From Xanthomonas campestris pv. phormiicola (GTDB lineage Bacteria > Pseudomonadota > Gammaproteobacteria > Xanthomonadales > Xanthomonadaceae): a stretch of 64,000 nt of DNA. The position numbers and the translations under genes were made by a program. The stretch lies in assembly GCA_025666215.1 (NCBI GenBank), contig CP102593.1, positions 628,501 through 692,500 of the forward strand. Reading direction: 5' to 3'. Below, piece by piece: positions 7,572 to 16,251 of the stretch (position 1 is the stretch's first letter; each line of letters begins with the position of its first letter). The notes beneath the pieces are model-generated. The model did no database searches. It was not told the DNA's origin and saw only the letters and a list, made by a program, of their open reading frames with translations.

Positions 7572-10500
7572 ATGGACATGCCGCCAAACAACGTCATTCT
7601 TCCAAGCCATCACGTCATCGAGCAAAGTACCTTTCTGCGAGACCCTTTGCTCAAAGAGTTGGTCAAGCATGGTTTGATCCACAAGGACGCATCAAGCAAT
7701 CGCCTCTATCTCCCTTCGGACGGCGATCTGGCGGGAGAGCTTGAAGTTTCGCCGCATCGTGGCCGGACCCGTAGTTCCTATACGGAAGGGGTCTCCCGTG
7801 TACTGAAGGACATCCTTAACTCGCCCGATGGCCGCGCGGCACTGAACAAAGATGCCGCTGCCCTCAAGCGCGTCGCAGCCCAGGTCCGTGACCTGCAAGA
7901 CACGCTCAAGGTCGCGCTGGACAATGGCGACCTGTATGCAACCACACCGAACCATCTGACCGACGAGCAGGCTAACGCCCAGAACAACAAGACATTCTCC
8001 AAGTACAACCAGTACCGCGTCGAGCACGCACAGCGACTGCAAGCCCTGCGTTCCATGAACGACGTCGAGTCCGAATGGTTCGCCATCACCCGCTCCGAGC
8101 AGCGCATCGTCGCAGTGGCGGAAGCTAAGCAGGGGACGTCCGCCAATCTGGTCCGAGGGCCCAGCAGTTTGCGCGATCCACCCGCTAAAGAAGCGGCCGG
8201 ACGTGCAGAGTTCCGCATGGCCATCGCCCACGCAGAGCAATCCGGCCGCGTGCAGCTATCCGGGCACAATGCGGAGCTGATCACGCAGGTCATTGGCGAC
8301 GAACTGCCAGCGACCGGCCGCGCCGGCGGCGCACTGCCCGCGTACAAACCTCTGTCGCAACGCGGCTTCGTCACCGCCGAGCTTCTCGCCGGCGATCACT
8401 CTGCCGGCCAGCTGTTGCGCGGCGCCGGCCTGCTCGCCAGCGCCGCCGACACTGCCATTACCGCGCGACGCGCCGGAGACCTGTACAGCCAGGAGAACCC
8501 GCTCGCGGCCCAGTCGGAGCTGACCCACTTCGCCGGTCGCAATCTTGGCGGTTGGGCCGGCGGCGGTACGGCAGCCTATGCCCTGGGCACCTCCGGCGCC
8601 GGCCCCATGGTGCTGGTCGCGGCCGATGCGTACTTCATGAGCAAGGCCGGGGAGAAGCTGGCCGATCTATACGACAACCGCCAGATCTACCAGCAGACCG
8701 ACCGCGATCGCACGCAGTGGTCCTTCAACGGCTACGCCTGGTCGCGCCAGGGCATGGTCGATGGCACGAACGATGGTGCGAACAATCCTGTCCCCATGCC
8801 GGTCGTCGCCAGCTACGACAAGGCGCGCGAGCTGAACTATGCCGCCACCAACGTCGCGGCGGCACTGGCGCTGAAGGATGCGCCGAAGCCCGAGGATCCC
8901 TGCATCCTGCCGGCCAACGACAGCGACCGCCCAAGCCTGGCCCCGGCGGACTGGAAGCGCGACCCCAACGACGGCCAATGGCATCGCCTCGTCAAGACCG
9001 GTGTGTCCGGGGAAAACAATCGCGGCAGCTACGCGCAAGAGACCGCATTGCCACCCCGCGCAGCGGAACTGGAAGCGCAGGCCGCCGCGGTTGTTGCACG
9101 CAACCTCGCCAACAGCCCCGGCGCCATCGCCGCGCGCTACGAACTGGCCTACCACCGCAGCGGCTGGGCGGCAGAGGGATGGCCGATGTCGGAGGCCGTG
9201 CGAGCTGCGCTGCCCGATCCGGATACCTTGACCGCCTCCAACGGCCAACAGTACCGCCGCGACGCAGAGGGTCAGTGGACCAGTCATGGCGTCCCAGCCG
9301 ACAGCAACCGCGCACTGGAGCTGAACACCGCGCGCGCCCTGCTGCAACCGGCGCTGGCCGAGCATGCCCAGGCCATTGCCGCGATCCCGCAATCGCCGCA
9401 GGACCTGCAGCGCGAGCAGACGCTCTATCGCTACCGTATCGTCGGAACCGAGTTGAGGCCTGATTGGCGCGAGGCGATCGACCTGGCCACCCAGCGCACG
9501 CGCGAGGCGCAAGGGCTCTCCGGCGATGCCGCGCTGCAGCTGCAGCGCGGCCCCGGCGGGGTGTTCGGTGCCGACAGCCCGATCGCCCACCTCCAGCGCG
9601 GCGCCGATGGGGTGAATCGCATCGCAGCTGTCACCAGAACCGAGGACATCCGGCAGGCGCTGCAAGAGGTGCGGGCGCACCAGCAAGCCCAGCCGTCCCC
9701 CGACATGCCGACGCCGCGGCTGGCGTCGACGGCGCGCGCCTCCGACGGGTCAGCCGACTCGGACGGCGCGTCCTCCAACCCGTCTTCCAGCCCGCAGCAT
9801 GCGCTGGACATGCAGGCGCAGACCCAGGCGGCCAGCGCCGCGCAGCAACGCCAGGAGCGCGAACAGCAGGAGCGCCAGGCCCAAGAGCAGCAGGCCGGAC
9901 AGGCGCGCGAGCACGCGCTGGCGCAGGCGTCCCACGAAGAACAAGCGCATGCGGTCCAGGCGCTGGAGGCGCATGCCACGCTCGACCATCAAAGCCAGGA
10001 CCTGCAGCAGCGCGAACAGCAAGAACGCCAGACCCAAGAAATCCAGCAGCGCGAGCGGGAGCAGCGCCAGGTCCAGGACGCCCAGCAGCGCGAGCATGAG
10101 CAGCGCGCGGCCCAGGACACACAACAGCGCGAACGGGAGCAGCGCCAGGCCCAGACCGACCAACAGCGTGAGCAGGAACAGCGCCCCACCCAGGATGCGC
10201 TGGCGCGCGAGCAGGAACGACGCCAGCCCGAGGATGCCGCGCCGTCAGCGCAGGAGCAGCGACAGGCCCAGGATGCCCTTCCGCACCGGGAGGCGCCGCG
10301 CCCATCGCAGGACGCCGTGCCGTTGCCGCACGGGCCTGAGCGGCGCCAAGCCGATGACGCGCTACCGCCCGGGCAGGAACAGCGACAGGTTCAGGATGCC
10401 CAGCCGCGCACCCAGGCGCCACCTGGCGCACAGGAACGCTACGCGCGAGACACCGGCGAGCAATCGGCGCCGTCTCGGCGACCCCAGGAGGCTGAGGCAT

Positions 10501-11678
10501 TTCCGCAGGAAACACACGACCTCCAAGCCCAGGAAGGCCGCACGCAGGATGCTCAGCATTCGGCAACGCCAGCGCCGGAGATCACGCACGCATCGAACAC
10601 GGAACCCACCGATGCGCAGGCGCAGCGCGCTCAGCACTTGCCGGGTGCTCAAGCGTCGGCCATGCGCGAGGACGCACCACTGCAAAGGCGCGAAGAGCCT
10701 CTGGAAGCGCCAGTGCAGGAGCACCACGCCCAGGTGACGGAGGCAGCGTCGGATGCGTCTGTGGCCATGCCGCTCGCTGCCGAACACACCGAGGACCAGC
10801 GCACACCAAAGCCCTCGATGCCCCCATCGGACCCACCAGTAACCGATCATGGAGTCGCACACGCGTCCTCCTCGGGAACGCGTGGTACCGACCGCGCCAG
10901 CGGCGGCATCGAAGGCGACGAAACGGCCCGCGAGCAGCGCCGCGATGCGCCGGCAGATGGGCAGGAAGCCCGCGCCGCTCCTGCGCCACAGAGAGCCGAA
11001 ACCTGGGAGGAGACGCTGCAAACGATGCGTGCGCTCCGGATACAGCTCGAAAAAGATCTCCAGCAGGAAGAACGCCTGGAGCAGGAAAGGCAGCAGCGGC
11101 GAGAGCGCGGAGACGACGATCCCCTCGCAGACCTCGATGTCCGCCATCAGCAGGATGCGTACGCGCCTGTACCAACCGAGCACGCGGCGTTCGAGCCACA
11201 GCCCGCAACGGCGCGCCGCGAAGCCGCTTCTGCCACGGCGCAAAGGCCCGGCGAGCCGGACGATCCCCACTTGCCCCAGCGCAAGGAGATCACTGGCGAC
11301 CGCGACGTGGACGATCTACTGCATGCCATCGATTCCAAGAACGACGCGGCCATCGAGCAGGCTTTGAACCGGATCTCGAACGGTCCCCTCACCCATGCCC
11401 TGCTGCAACAGGGCCATGAGCACCTGGAGGCCAAGGCCATGCAGGAAGCGACGGAACAGGTCACGGCGATGCAGTCGCTGGGATTGGACACGTCGGCCGA
11501 GGTACAGACCAGCCGTGGTCCGGTGATGGTGATGACCCTACCGCAGTTCGCCAGCGGGCCAATGATGCAAGGCGGCGCACCGGGAGGGGGCGGCGATGGA
11601 GGGGGCGGCGGTGGTGGAGGCAGTGGCGGCGGCGGTGGTGGGGGAGGAGGCGGTGGCGGCGGTGGAGGCGGCGGGTGA
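7572..11678 (+). CDS. Large AHH-nuclease-containing protein, putative secreted toxin/effector
   Basis: This 1368-residue protein starts with an AHH nuclease-type domain (about residues 1-130: HHVIEQ at 13-18, NRLYLP, PHRGRTRSSY), a DNase fold of the HNH/Endo VII superfamily seen in polymorphic toxins. Residues 280-370 are Gly/Ala-rich and hydrophobic (GRNLGGWAGGGTAAYALG...AADAYF), possibly membrane-active. A middle region follows with W-rich repeats (DWKRDPNDGQWHRL; RRDAEGQWTSHG). Residues 750-930 are a long Gln/Glu/Arg coiled coil built from QQREREQRQAQDA-type repeats. The C-terminal part (DDLLHAIDSKNDAAIEQAL) loosely recalls the tail of Xanthomonas T4SS effectors (XVIPCD), without its GLxRIDHV motif. 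The last roughly 30 residues are almost all glycine. ATG 7578 is an alternative start. A secreted antibacterial role is inferred. Confidence 0.65.
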   Translation: MDMPPNNVILPSHHVIEQSTFLRDPLLKELVKHGLIHKDASSNRLYLPSDGDLAGELEVSPHRGRTRSSYTEGVSRVLKDILNSPDGRAALNKDAAALKRVAAQVRDLQDTLKVALDNGDLYATTPNHLTDEQANAQNNKTFSKYNQYRVEHAQRLQALRSMNDVESEWFAITRSEQRIVAVAEAKQGTSANLVRGPSSLRDPPAKEAAGRAEFRMAIAHAEQSGRVQLSGHNAELITQVIGDELPATGRAGGALPAYKPLSQRGFVTAELLAGDHSAGQLLRGAGLLASAADTAITARRAGDLYSQENPLAAQSELTHFAGRNLGGWAGGGTAAYALGTSGAGPMVLVAADAYFMSKAGEKLADLYDNRQIYQQTDRDRTQWSFNGYAWSRQGMVDGTNDGANNPVPMPVVASYDKARELNYAATNVAAALALKDAPKPEDPCILPANDSDRPSLAPADWKRDPNDGQWHRLVKTGVSGENNRGSYAQETALPPRAAELEAQAAAVVARNLANSPGAIAARYELAYHRSGWAAEGWPMSEAVRAALPDPDTLTASNGQQYRRDAEGQWTSHGVPADSNRALELNTARALLQPALAEHAQAIAAIPQSPQDLQREQTLYRYRIVGTELRPDWREAIDLATQRTREAQGLSGDAALQLQRGPGGVFGADSPIAHLQRGADGVNRIAAVTRTEDIRQALQEVRAHQQAQPSPDMPTPRLASTARASDGSADSDGASSNPSSSPQHALDMQAQTQAASAAQQRQEREQQERQAQEQQAGQAREHALAQASHEEQAHAVQALEAHATLDHQSQDLQQREQQERQTQEIQQREREQRQVQDAQQREHEQRAAQDTQQREREQRQAQTDQQREQEQRPTQDALAREQERRQPEDAAPSAQEQRQAQDALPHREAPRPSQDAVPLPHGPERRQADDALPPGQEQRQVQDAQPRTQAPPGAQERYARDTGEQSAPSRRPQEAEAFPQETHDLQAQEGRTQDAQHSATPAPEITHASNTEPTDAQAQRAQHLPGAQASAMREDAPLQRREEPLEAPVQEHHAQVTEAASDASVAMPLAAEHTEDQRTPKPSMPPSDPPVTDHGVAHASSSGTRGTDRASGGIEGDETAREQRRDAPADGQEARAAPAPQRAETWEETLQTMRALRIQLEKDLQQEERLEQERQQRRERGDDDPLADLDVRHQQDAYAPVPTEHAAFEPQPATARREAASATAQRPGEPDDPHLPQRKEITGDRDVDDLLHAIDSKNDAAIEQALNRISNGPLTHALLQQGHEHLEAKAMQEATEQVTAMQSLGLDTSAEVQTSRGPVMVMTLPQFASGPMMQGGAPGGGGDGGGGGGGGSGGGGGGGGGGGGGGGGG

Positions 11679-11723
11679 TCGCAACCCGATCCTGCAGCGA
11701 GTGGAATTCTCAAGAGGGACACG

Positions 11724-12359
11724 ATGGACACGCAAAGCATGCCCGCGCTGCCGGAGAGCGAAACCTCCAACGAGGCGCTGCAAGAAACGATCAAGGCCAT
11801 GGCGGCATTGATCGCAACGATGCAAAAGCGGGAGCAAAGCCTGCAAGACCAAATCTCCCGGCAACTGCAGGTGCTCCATGGCGCGGTCGGCAACGCCGAC
11901 CGGAGCGTCAATCGCGTGGTGGAGAACGCGCTGCCGCGGCTGACGCAATTGACGCAACAGGCGCTCTCGGTGGCACTGGATCCGGCGGCCGAGCGATTCG
12001 ATCGCACGCTGACCGCTGCGAACCAGGCGCTGCAGCAAGCCACCCAGCGCTATGCGCAAGCGCAGCAATCCCTCGAAGCCGCGGCCATGCGCCGCATGTG
12101 GATGGGGTCCATTGCCATGCTGGCGGCGGCCGTCATGGGATTGTGCGGCGTGGGGTACGTGCTCTACAGCACCAAGGCGACGCTGGCCGAGGCCGAACAG
12201 CGCCGGGCGGAAATCGCGTATCTGGATCGCGTTGCACGGGCCGACCTGGTTCCTTGCGGCGAAGACCGGCTCTGCGCCGACTTCGAGAAGAAGGGGCCGC
12301 GCTACGGCGACCACGGTCAATATCGGGTCATCACCCTGCGCCAATCCAGTTCACGCTGA
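11724..12359 (+). CDS. Coiled-coil protein with one transmembrane helix
   Basis: This 211-residue protein (MDTQSMPALPESETSNEALQ...) has a helical N-terminal 115 residues rich in Gln and Leu, predicted as coiled coil (MAALIATMQKREQSLQDQIS; LTQLTQQALSVAL). One hydrophobic helix follows at about 122-145 (WMGSIAMLAAAVMGLCGVGY). The short C-terminal domain has two cysteines (VPCGEDRLCADFEKKG) and is probably periplasmic. It follows the large effector by 45 bases in the same orientation and could be a partner in its export or in conjugation. No family was recognised with confidence. Confidence 0.6.
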   Translation: MDTQSMPALPESETSNEALQETIKAMAALIATMQKREQSLQDQISRQLQVLHGAVGNADRSVNRVVENALPRLTQLTQQALSVALDPAAERFDRTLTAANQALQQATQRYAQAQQSLEAAAMRRMWMGSIAMLAAAVMGLCGVGYVLYSTKATLAEAEQRRAEIAYLDRVARADLVPCGEDRLCADFEKKGPRYGDHGQYRVITLRQSSSR

Positions 12360-12492
12360 CCACTGCACTGGTACTGCTGCTACACACATCGCGCGGGGAA
12401 GCTTGTCAACCGCGCCGAAGCGCGGACCACGTACCGTGGTCGTGCCTGAACTGCAGGCGGACATTCCCCAGCAGGGGAAAAGGAACAGTGTG

Positions 12493-12915
12493 ATGGAGAT
12501 GAAAGCAAAGACCCTGGCATTGGTCGTCGTCGCAGGGGTGGCCCTGTCCTTCCAGGCCCATGCGCAATCGTGCTGCCCTTCGGGCGGGCATGGCGTGCCG
12601 GCGGCCACCGGGCTGGGTGAAAGCGCCCCACGCGCAGCCAACCTCGCCACCGATTCGGCGTGGCGTATCTATGAGTTCCAACGCGACGGCGTGACCTATC
12701 TGCAGATCAACGACGCCACCGGCGTGGTCCGGGCCGCGGTCGGGCGCATCAACGAGACGTTGTGGGTGCTTCCGATGGGCAAGGACGTGGCCCGCGTGTC
12801 GCTGTCGGCCACGCCTGCCGCCCCGGGGCGCGTGGTCTACCAGACCGGGTATTTCGTGGTCTGGTTGCGGTCGGATGCGAAGGGCGATGCCTGGGTGGTC
12901 ACTTCGCGAGATTGA
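12493..12915 (+). CDS. Exported small protein of unknown function
   Basis: The ATG at 12493 follows AAGGA and encodes a 140-residue protein with a clear Sec signal peptide (hydrophobic ALVVVAGVALSF, cleavage after AHA at about residue 24). The mature protein begins QSCCPSGGHGVPAATG with a vicinal Cys pair. It then has a compact beta-rich domain (AWRIYEFQRDGVTYLQINDA...GVVRAAVGRINETLWVLPMG) ending WLRSDAKGDAWVVTSRD. It is the last of the toxin-locus genes and overlaps the end of the convergent MASE1 gene by 17 bases. Location is predicted to be periplasmic; function unknown. Confidence 0.65.
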   Translation: MEMKAKTLALVVVAGVALSFQAHAQSCCPSGGHGVPAATGLGESAPRAANLATDSAWRIYEFQRDGVTYLQINDATGVVRAAVGRINETLWVLPMGKDVARVSLSATPAAPGRVVYQTGYFVVWLRSDAKGDAWVVTSRD

Positions 12916-14476
12916 TCCCGACGCCGACGCGCTCGGAGACGAGAAAGCTCAAGGCCAACGCATGGCGGCGCCGGCAGGTGCCGCCATGCGTCTTGAGCCG
13001 GACCGACAGTTCCCGATCGGACTCGGGATGTTCGCGGCGGACGGCGTTGAGCACGGACGCATCGGCGGTGATGCGCACGACGATCCCCTGCATGCCCCGC
13101 ACCCGCCATACCCGCGCCTGGATCAGGTGGGTTCGCGCAACGGGCAACGTTTCCACGGCGTTGAGCACGCAGCGATAGGCCACCAGCTGCAGCCCCAGCG
13201 AAAGCTTGCGGGGATCGCCGCACATCCGCCAGCGGAACTCCGTGTTGCAGAGATTGGCGAAGCTGACCGAGCGCAACGTGTGGTACAGGCCATGCGTTTC
13301 GATGCCCAGCGGATAGAGCGCAGTAACGTACTCATCGAGCAGTTGCGCCTGGATCACCCCGGTGCGCGTCATCTGCATTGCCGCCGCGTGGTGCCCCTGG
13401 GAGCGCAGGTACTCCACGACATCCCTGCGCATCCGATTGATCTGCACGGTGAGATCGGTGTAGTCGACCACCCGTTTGCGTAACGTGCGCTCGGCAGACA
13501 AGTAGCCGGCCTGTGCGAATTCCAGTGCCTGCTCACGCACCCGCCCGAAATCGCGCACTTGCCGGTAGGCGGCAGAGATGCGCGAGCCGAACGCAAACAG
13601 GCCGGTGGCGGTGACCGCGAGCAGGATCTGCACCGCGAAAGCCAGTGGGTCGTGCACGCCGGCTTCGACGGTCTTGGGCAGCGACAGGGCCACCGCGACG
13701 TTCGCCAGTACCACGCCAAGTGCCGCGCCGCGCCATCCATGGCGCAGGGTGAGCGCGATGGCGGGCACAACCAGCAACACCCTCAGGAACTGCCGCAGCA
13801 CGGTGTCGCCGATGAGGGTGATAGCGACGAACAGAAGCGCAACCACCGCGACGGACGCCAGGCCTTCATGCAGCAGAGGGGACGGCCGGCGCACGGCTTC
13901 ATCACGGCGCACCCAAAGGAGCGCCGGCAGGACGAACATCAATGTGCCCAGGTAGTCGCCCAGCCAGTACCGGATCAGGGTGTCGATCGGCGCAGGCCCC
14001 GATGGGCCACCCAGCGCGGCATTGAGCGCCATGTTGCACAGCGTGCTCCACAAGGCTGTCACCAGCGCGAGCGGCAGCAGCCAGTGGTCCTTGCGCGTCA
14101 AATCGGGAATATGAAAGCGTGCCGTGACGGGAAGCAGCGAGACCGCGGGCATCAAGAGGAACGGACTCAGGTATGCCCAGGTGGTGCTGGCACCCCAGTC
14201 CTCGACCCTCGGCACGCGCAGCACCAGCAGGGCCGCTGCGTCACCCGCCAGCAACCATGGCCATCGCCGCGCAGGCAGGAACAGCAGGCTGGCAGCGCGC
14301 AATCCTGCCGGCAAGTACCACTGGTCCACCGAGCATCGCCAAGCCAGCAAGAACGCGACGCAGTAGCCAACGCTCAGCAAAGCTCCCTTGGCAATGTCTT
14401 TTCCAGCGGCCATTCGACCATCCGTGGCTCGTGTCAGAGCCACTGTACAAGTCGCGCCCGCTATAGGAGTAGACAT
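12899..14476 (-). CDS. MASE1-domain sensor protein with degenerate kinase-like C-terminus
   Basis: This 525-residue protein has about eight transmembrane helices in residues 30-310, matching the MASE1 sensory domain (AKGALLSVGYCVAFLLAWRC, WYLPAGLRAASLLFLPARRWPW, WLGDYLGTLMFVLPALLW). After the membrane region come a helical linker (REQALEFAQAGYLSAERTLR) and a domain resembling histidine-kinase HisKA/HATPase modules. The canonical phospho-His box and the DxGxG ATP-binding motif are not visible; only a weak N-box-like YRCVLNAVE remains. It may sense a signal without kinase activity. The ATG at 14476 lacks a good binding site, and ATG 14410 (MAAGKD) is an alternative. It converges on the exported-protein gene. 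A decayed receiver gene lies just upstream. Confidence 0.7.
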   Translation of the reverse strand: MSTPIAGATCTVALTRATDGRMAAGKDIAKGALLSVGYCVAFLLAWRCSVDQWYLPAGLRAASLLFLPARRWPWLLAGDAAALLVLRVPRVEDWGASTTWAYLSPFLLMPAVSLLPVTARFHIPDLTRKDHWLLPLALVTALWSTLCNMALNAALGGPSGPAPIDTLIRYWLGDYLGTLMFVLPALLWVRRDEAVRRPSPLLHEGLASVAVVALLFVAITLIGDTVLRQFLRVLLVVPAIALTLRHGWRGAALGVVLANVAVALSLPKTVEAGVHDPLAFAVQILLAVTATGLFAFGSRISAAYRQVRDFGRVREQALEFAQAGYLSAERTLRKRVVDYTDLTVQINRMRRDVVEYLRSQGHHAAAMQMTRTGVIQAQLLDEYVTALYPLGIETHGLYHTLRSVSFANLCNTEFRWRMCGDPRKLSLGLQLVAYRCVLNAVETLPVARTHLIQARVWRVRGMQGIVVRITADASVLNAVRREHPESDRELSVRLKTHGGTCRRRHALALSFLVSERVGVGINLAK

Positions 14477-14855
14477 TTTGCCGTTCGATCAAGGTGATGG
14501 ACTGCCGATACGTACGGCTTGGGATTGGATGGCTGGCCGCCCCGAGGCAAGCAGTCTTTGTGTCAGCGCCGCGGCGCGCCTAGCCGCGGACATCGCTTGC
14601 GCGTGTCTACACGGTCGCTGTGCTACAAGACCTAGGCTATGCCATTGTGGAGGCCACCGACGGCCTGGTAGGAACCAGCGTCCTGAAGAAGCGCAGGGTA
14701 GACTTGGTATTTACGGACGCGGCCTTCCCTGGCAGATAGATGGGAGCCTAAGCGGCGGCTCGCGCGCGCTAACTGTGGCCCGGCATCAAGGTACTCTTCA
14801 CGATCGGCTATGCACACAGTGACATCGTCGCAACAGGCGCTTGGATCGTGGTGTC

Positions 14856-14889
14856 TGAACCTGTCCCACTGAAACGGACGCCAGGAAGC
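14856..14889 (+). repeat. Left terminal inverted repeat of the IS3-family element
   Basis: Starts TGAACCTG and shares the blocks TGAACCTG, ACGGACGCCA and GAAGC with the right end in opposite orientation, with mismatches concentrated in the middle. Confidence 0.85.
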
Positions 14890-14918
14890 GATACTTTCAT
14901 CGCAACCTGGAGGTTCCC

Positions 14919-15212
14919 ATGCAACGCATTACCCGTCGTCGCTACACGGACGATTTCAAGGCCCAGGCGATCGCCTTGGCAGAGTCGATTGGTCGTGCCA
15001 AGGCGGCCCGTCAGTTGGACATGTCGGTCAAGACGTTGGGCAATTGGGTAGACGCTGCGCGTGCCGGCCGGCCGTGCAGTTCTCCCAGCCGCAAGCCGGT
15101 GAGTGAGGTGGAGAGCGAACTGGCTCAGCTACGGGCCGAGAACGCCACGCTCAAAATGGAGCGCGAAATCCTAAAAAAAGCGACGGCGTTCTTTGCCAGG
15201 GAGTCCAAGTGA
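14919..15212 (+). CDS. IS3-family transposase OrfA (HTH subunit)
   Basis: This 97-residue protein starts MQRITRRRYTDDFKAQAIAL with GGAGG five bases upstream. It carries the IS3 OrfA HTH (GRAKAARQLDMSVKTLGNWV) and a C-terminal leucine zipper (ELAQLRAENATLKMEREILK) for subunit contacts. The gene ends four bases into orfB. A run of seven A just before the end gives the ribosome a chance to slip into the orfB frame and make the active OrfAB fusion. Confidence 0.9.
   Translation: MQRITRRRYTDDFKAQAIALAESIGRAKAARQLDMSVKTLGNWVDAARAGRPCSSPSRKPVSEVESELAQLRAENATLKMEREILKKATAFFARESK
15173..15179 (+). other. Programmed -1 frameshift slippery site (A7) of the IS3-family element
   Basis: The sequence CTAAAAAAAGC places A-AAA-AAG in the orfA frame, the standard IS3-family slippery heptamer. 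The -1 frame is open from here into orfB, so slippage yields a single OrfAB transposase. Confidence 0.7.
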
Positions 15213-16069
15213 GGTACGCCTTCGTCGCGCGTGAACGGACTCACTATCCGATCCGGATGTTGTGCCGCGTGCTGGCCGTGTCGGTCTCCGGCTTCCATGG
15301 GGACCTGCACCGCCGCGATCGCCCGGACCCGGAGGCGGCCCTGCGCGCCGACCTGCGCACGCTCCACGCCGGCAGCCGTGGCACCTACGGGCGCCCGCGC
15401 ATGGTCCGTGCGCTGCGCGCATGCGCGCACGCCGTGGGCCACAAGCGCGTGGCCCGGCTGATGCGGGAGGAGGGGCTGCGTGGCAAGACCAAGGGCCGCT
15501 TCACGCCGCGCACGACGGACAGTCGGCATGGCCGGCCGGTGGCCGAGAACCGTCTGGATCGTCAGTTCGCGGTGGACAGCACGGTGCCGGCCTGGGCCGG
15601 TGACATCACCTACGTCCCGACCCGCGAGGGCTGGCTGTATCTGGCCACCGTACTCGATCTACGGACTCGGCAGGTGCTCGGCTACAGCCTGTCCGAACGG
15701 ATGCCCGACGATCTGGTACGGCAAGCGTTCCTCAATGCCTGGTCGGCCTCGCAGGTCGGTGCCGGCGTGCTGTTCCACTCCGACCGCGGCAGCCAGTACG
15801 CAAGCGGCGATTTCGGCAAGACGCTGGCCACGCACGGCTTCGTGCCGAGCATGAGCCGCAAGGGCAACTGCTGGGACAACGCCGTCGCCGAGAGCTTCTT
15901 CGCCACGCTCAAGAACGAAGAGGCCACCGGCGTCTACGAGACCCGGGCCGCTGCCCACGCTGCTATCGCCAGCTACATCCATGGCTTCTACAATCCCACG
16001 CGCTTGCACTCGGCGCTTGGATACCTGTCCCCCAACGACTATGCCAAGACACTCAAGCAAGCCACGTAA
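15209..16069 (+). CDS. IS3-family transposase OrfB (DDE integrase core)
   Basis: This 286-residue protein starts at a GTG overlapping the orfA stop (GTGA). An N-terminal HTH_21-type region (LHAGSRGTYGRPRMVRALRA...KRVARLMREEGLRG) precedes an rve catalytic core. The DDE triad is visible: Asp in WAGDITYVPT, Asp in FHSDRGSQYAS, and Glu in DNAVAESFFATLKNE. The tail YNPTRLHSALGYLSPNDYA is the typical IS3 ending. Length and motifs are complete, so it is likely active when expressed as the OrfAB fusion. Confidence 0.92.
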   Translation: MRYAFVARERTHYPIRMLCRVLAVSVSGFHGDLHRRDRPDPEAALRADLRTLHAGSRGTYGRPRMVRALRACAHAVGHKRVARLMREEGLRGKTKGRFTPRTTDSRHGRPVAENRLDRQFAVDSTVPAWAGDITYVPTREGWLYLATVLDLRTRQVLGYSLSERMPDDLVRQAFLNAWSASQVGAGVLFHSDRGSQYASGDFGKTLATHGFVPSMSRKGNCWDNAVAESFFATLKNEEATGVYETRAAAHAAIASYIHGFYNPTRLHSALGYLSPNDYAKTLKQAT

Positions 16070-16075
16070 CCCGCT

Positions 16076-16109
16076 GCTTCTTGGCGTCCGTTCTTAGGGA
16101 GCAGGTTCA
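16076..16109 (-). repeat. Right terminal inverted repeat of the IS3-family element
   Basis: Read on the minus strand it starts TGAACCTG and matches the left end over the conserved blocks; the GTC target duplicate follows directly. Confidence 0.85.
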
Positions 16110-16251
16110 GTCTAACTCATTGGCAAGCCGTTTCCTTTGATGATTTGACCGCGAAGCTGAGGGGCGTACTCGAGTGCGAGGGCTAGGGGATGCTGTCAGT
16201 CCCGGTCAATCCAATCGCTTATTTGAAGCGCCGACGTGCCTCGACAATTCC

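Larger units (their letters stand above)
14856..16109 (+). mobile_element. IS3-family insertion sequence, complete, 1254 bp
   Basis: The element begins TGAACCTG and ends CAGGTTCA, with imperfect 34-bp terminal inverted repeats, two overlapping transposase frames and an A7 slippery site. It is flanked by the direct repeat GTC (14853-14855 and 16110-16112), the 3-bp target duplication usual for IS3 relatives. Both frames are intact, so it should be functional and a recent arrival. Confidence 0.9.
14600..16186 (+). pseudogene. Decayed response-regulator receiver domain, split by the IS3-family element
   Basis: Fragments of a receiver (REC) domain can be read across frames on both sides of the IS. 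Before it: VYTVAVLQDLGYAIVEATDG, then VDLVFTDAAFPG with the phospho-acceptor Asp, and in another frame PGIKVLFTIGYAHSDIV. Across the junction, in a third frame, RLDRGV then a stop in place of the usual Glu, then LIGKPF. After one more frameshift comes FDDLTAKLRGVLECEG and the original stop (16184-16186). The order is that of beta1-alpha5 of a receiver such as those at the end of hybrid kinases. At least three frameshifts plus a nonsense change show that it was already dead or died together with the insertion. Confidence 0.7.

Noticed and set aside
9840..10260. A DNA repeat array such as CRISPR inside the large effector gene
   Set aside because: The periodicity is at the protein level (Gln/Glu/Arg coiled coil); units vary in sequence and length and there are no unique spacers.
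11590..11680. A GC-rich tandem DNA repeat with a regulatory role
   Set aside because: It is the in-frame GGC/GGT coding sequence of the polyglycine tail; a separate DNA role is not supported.
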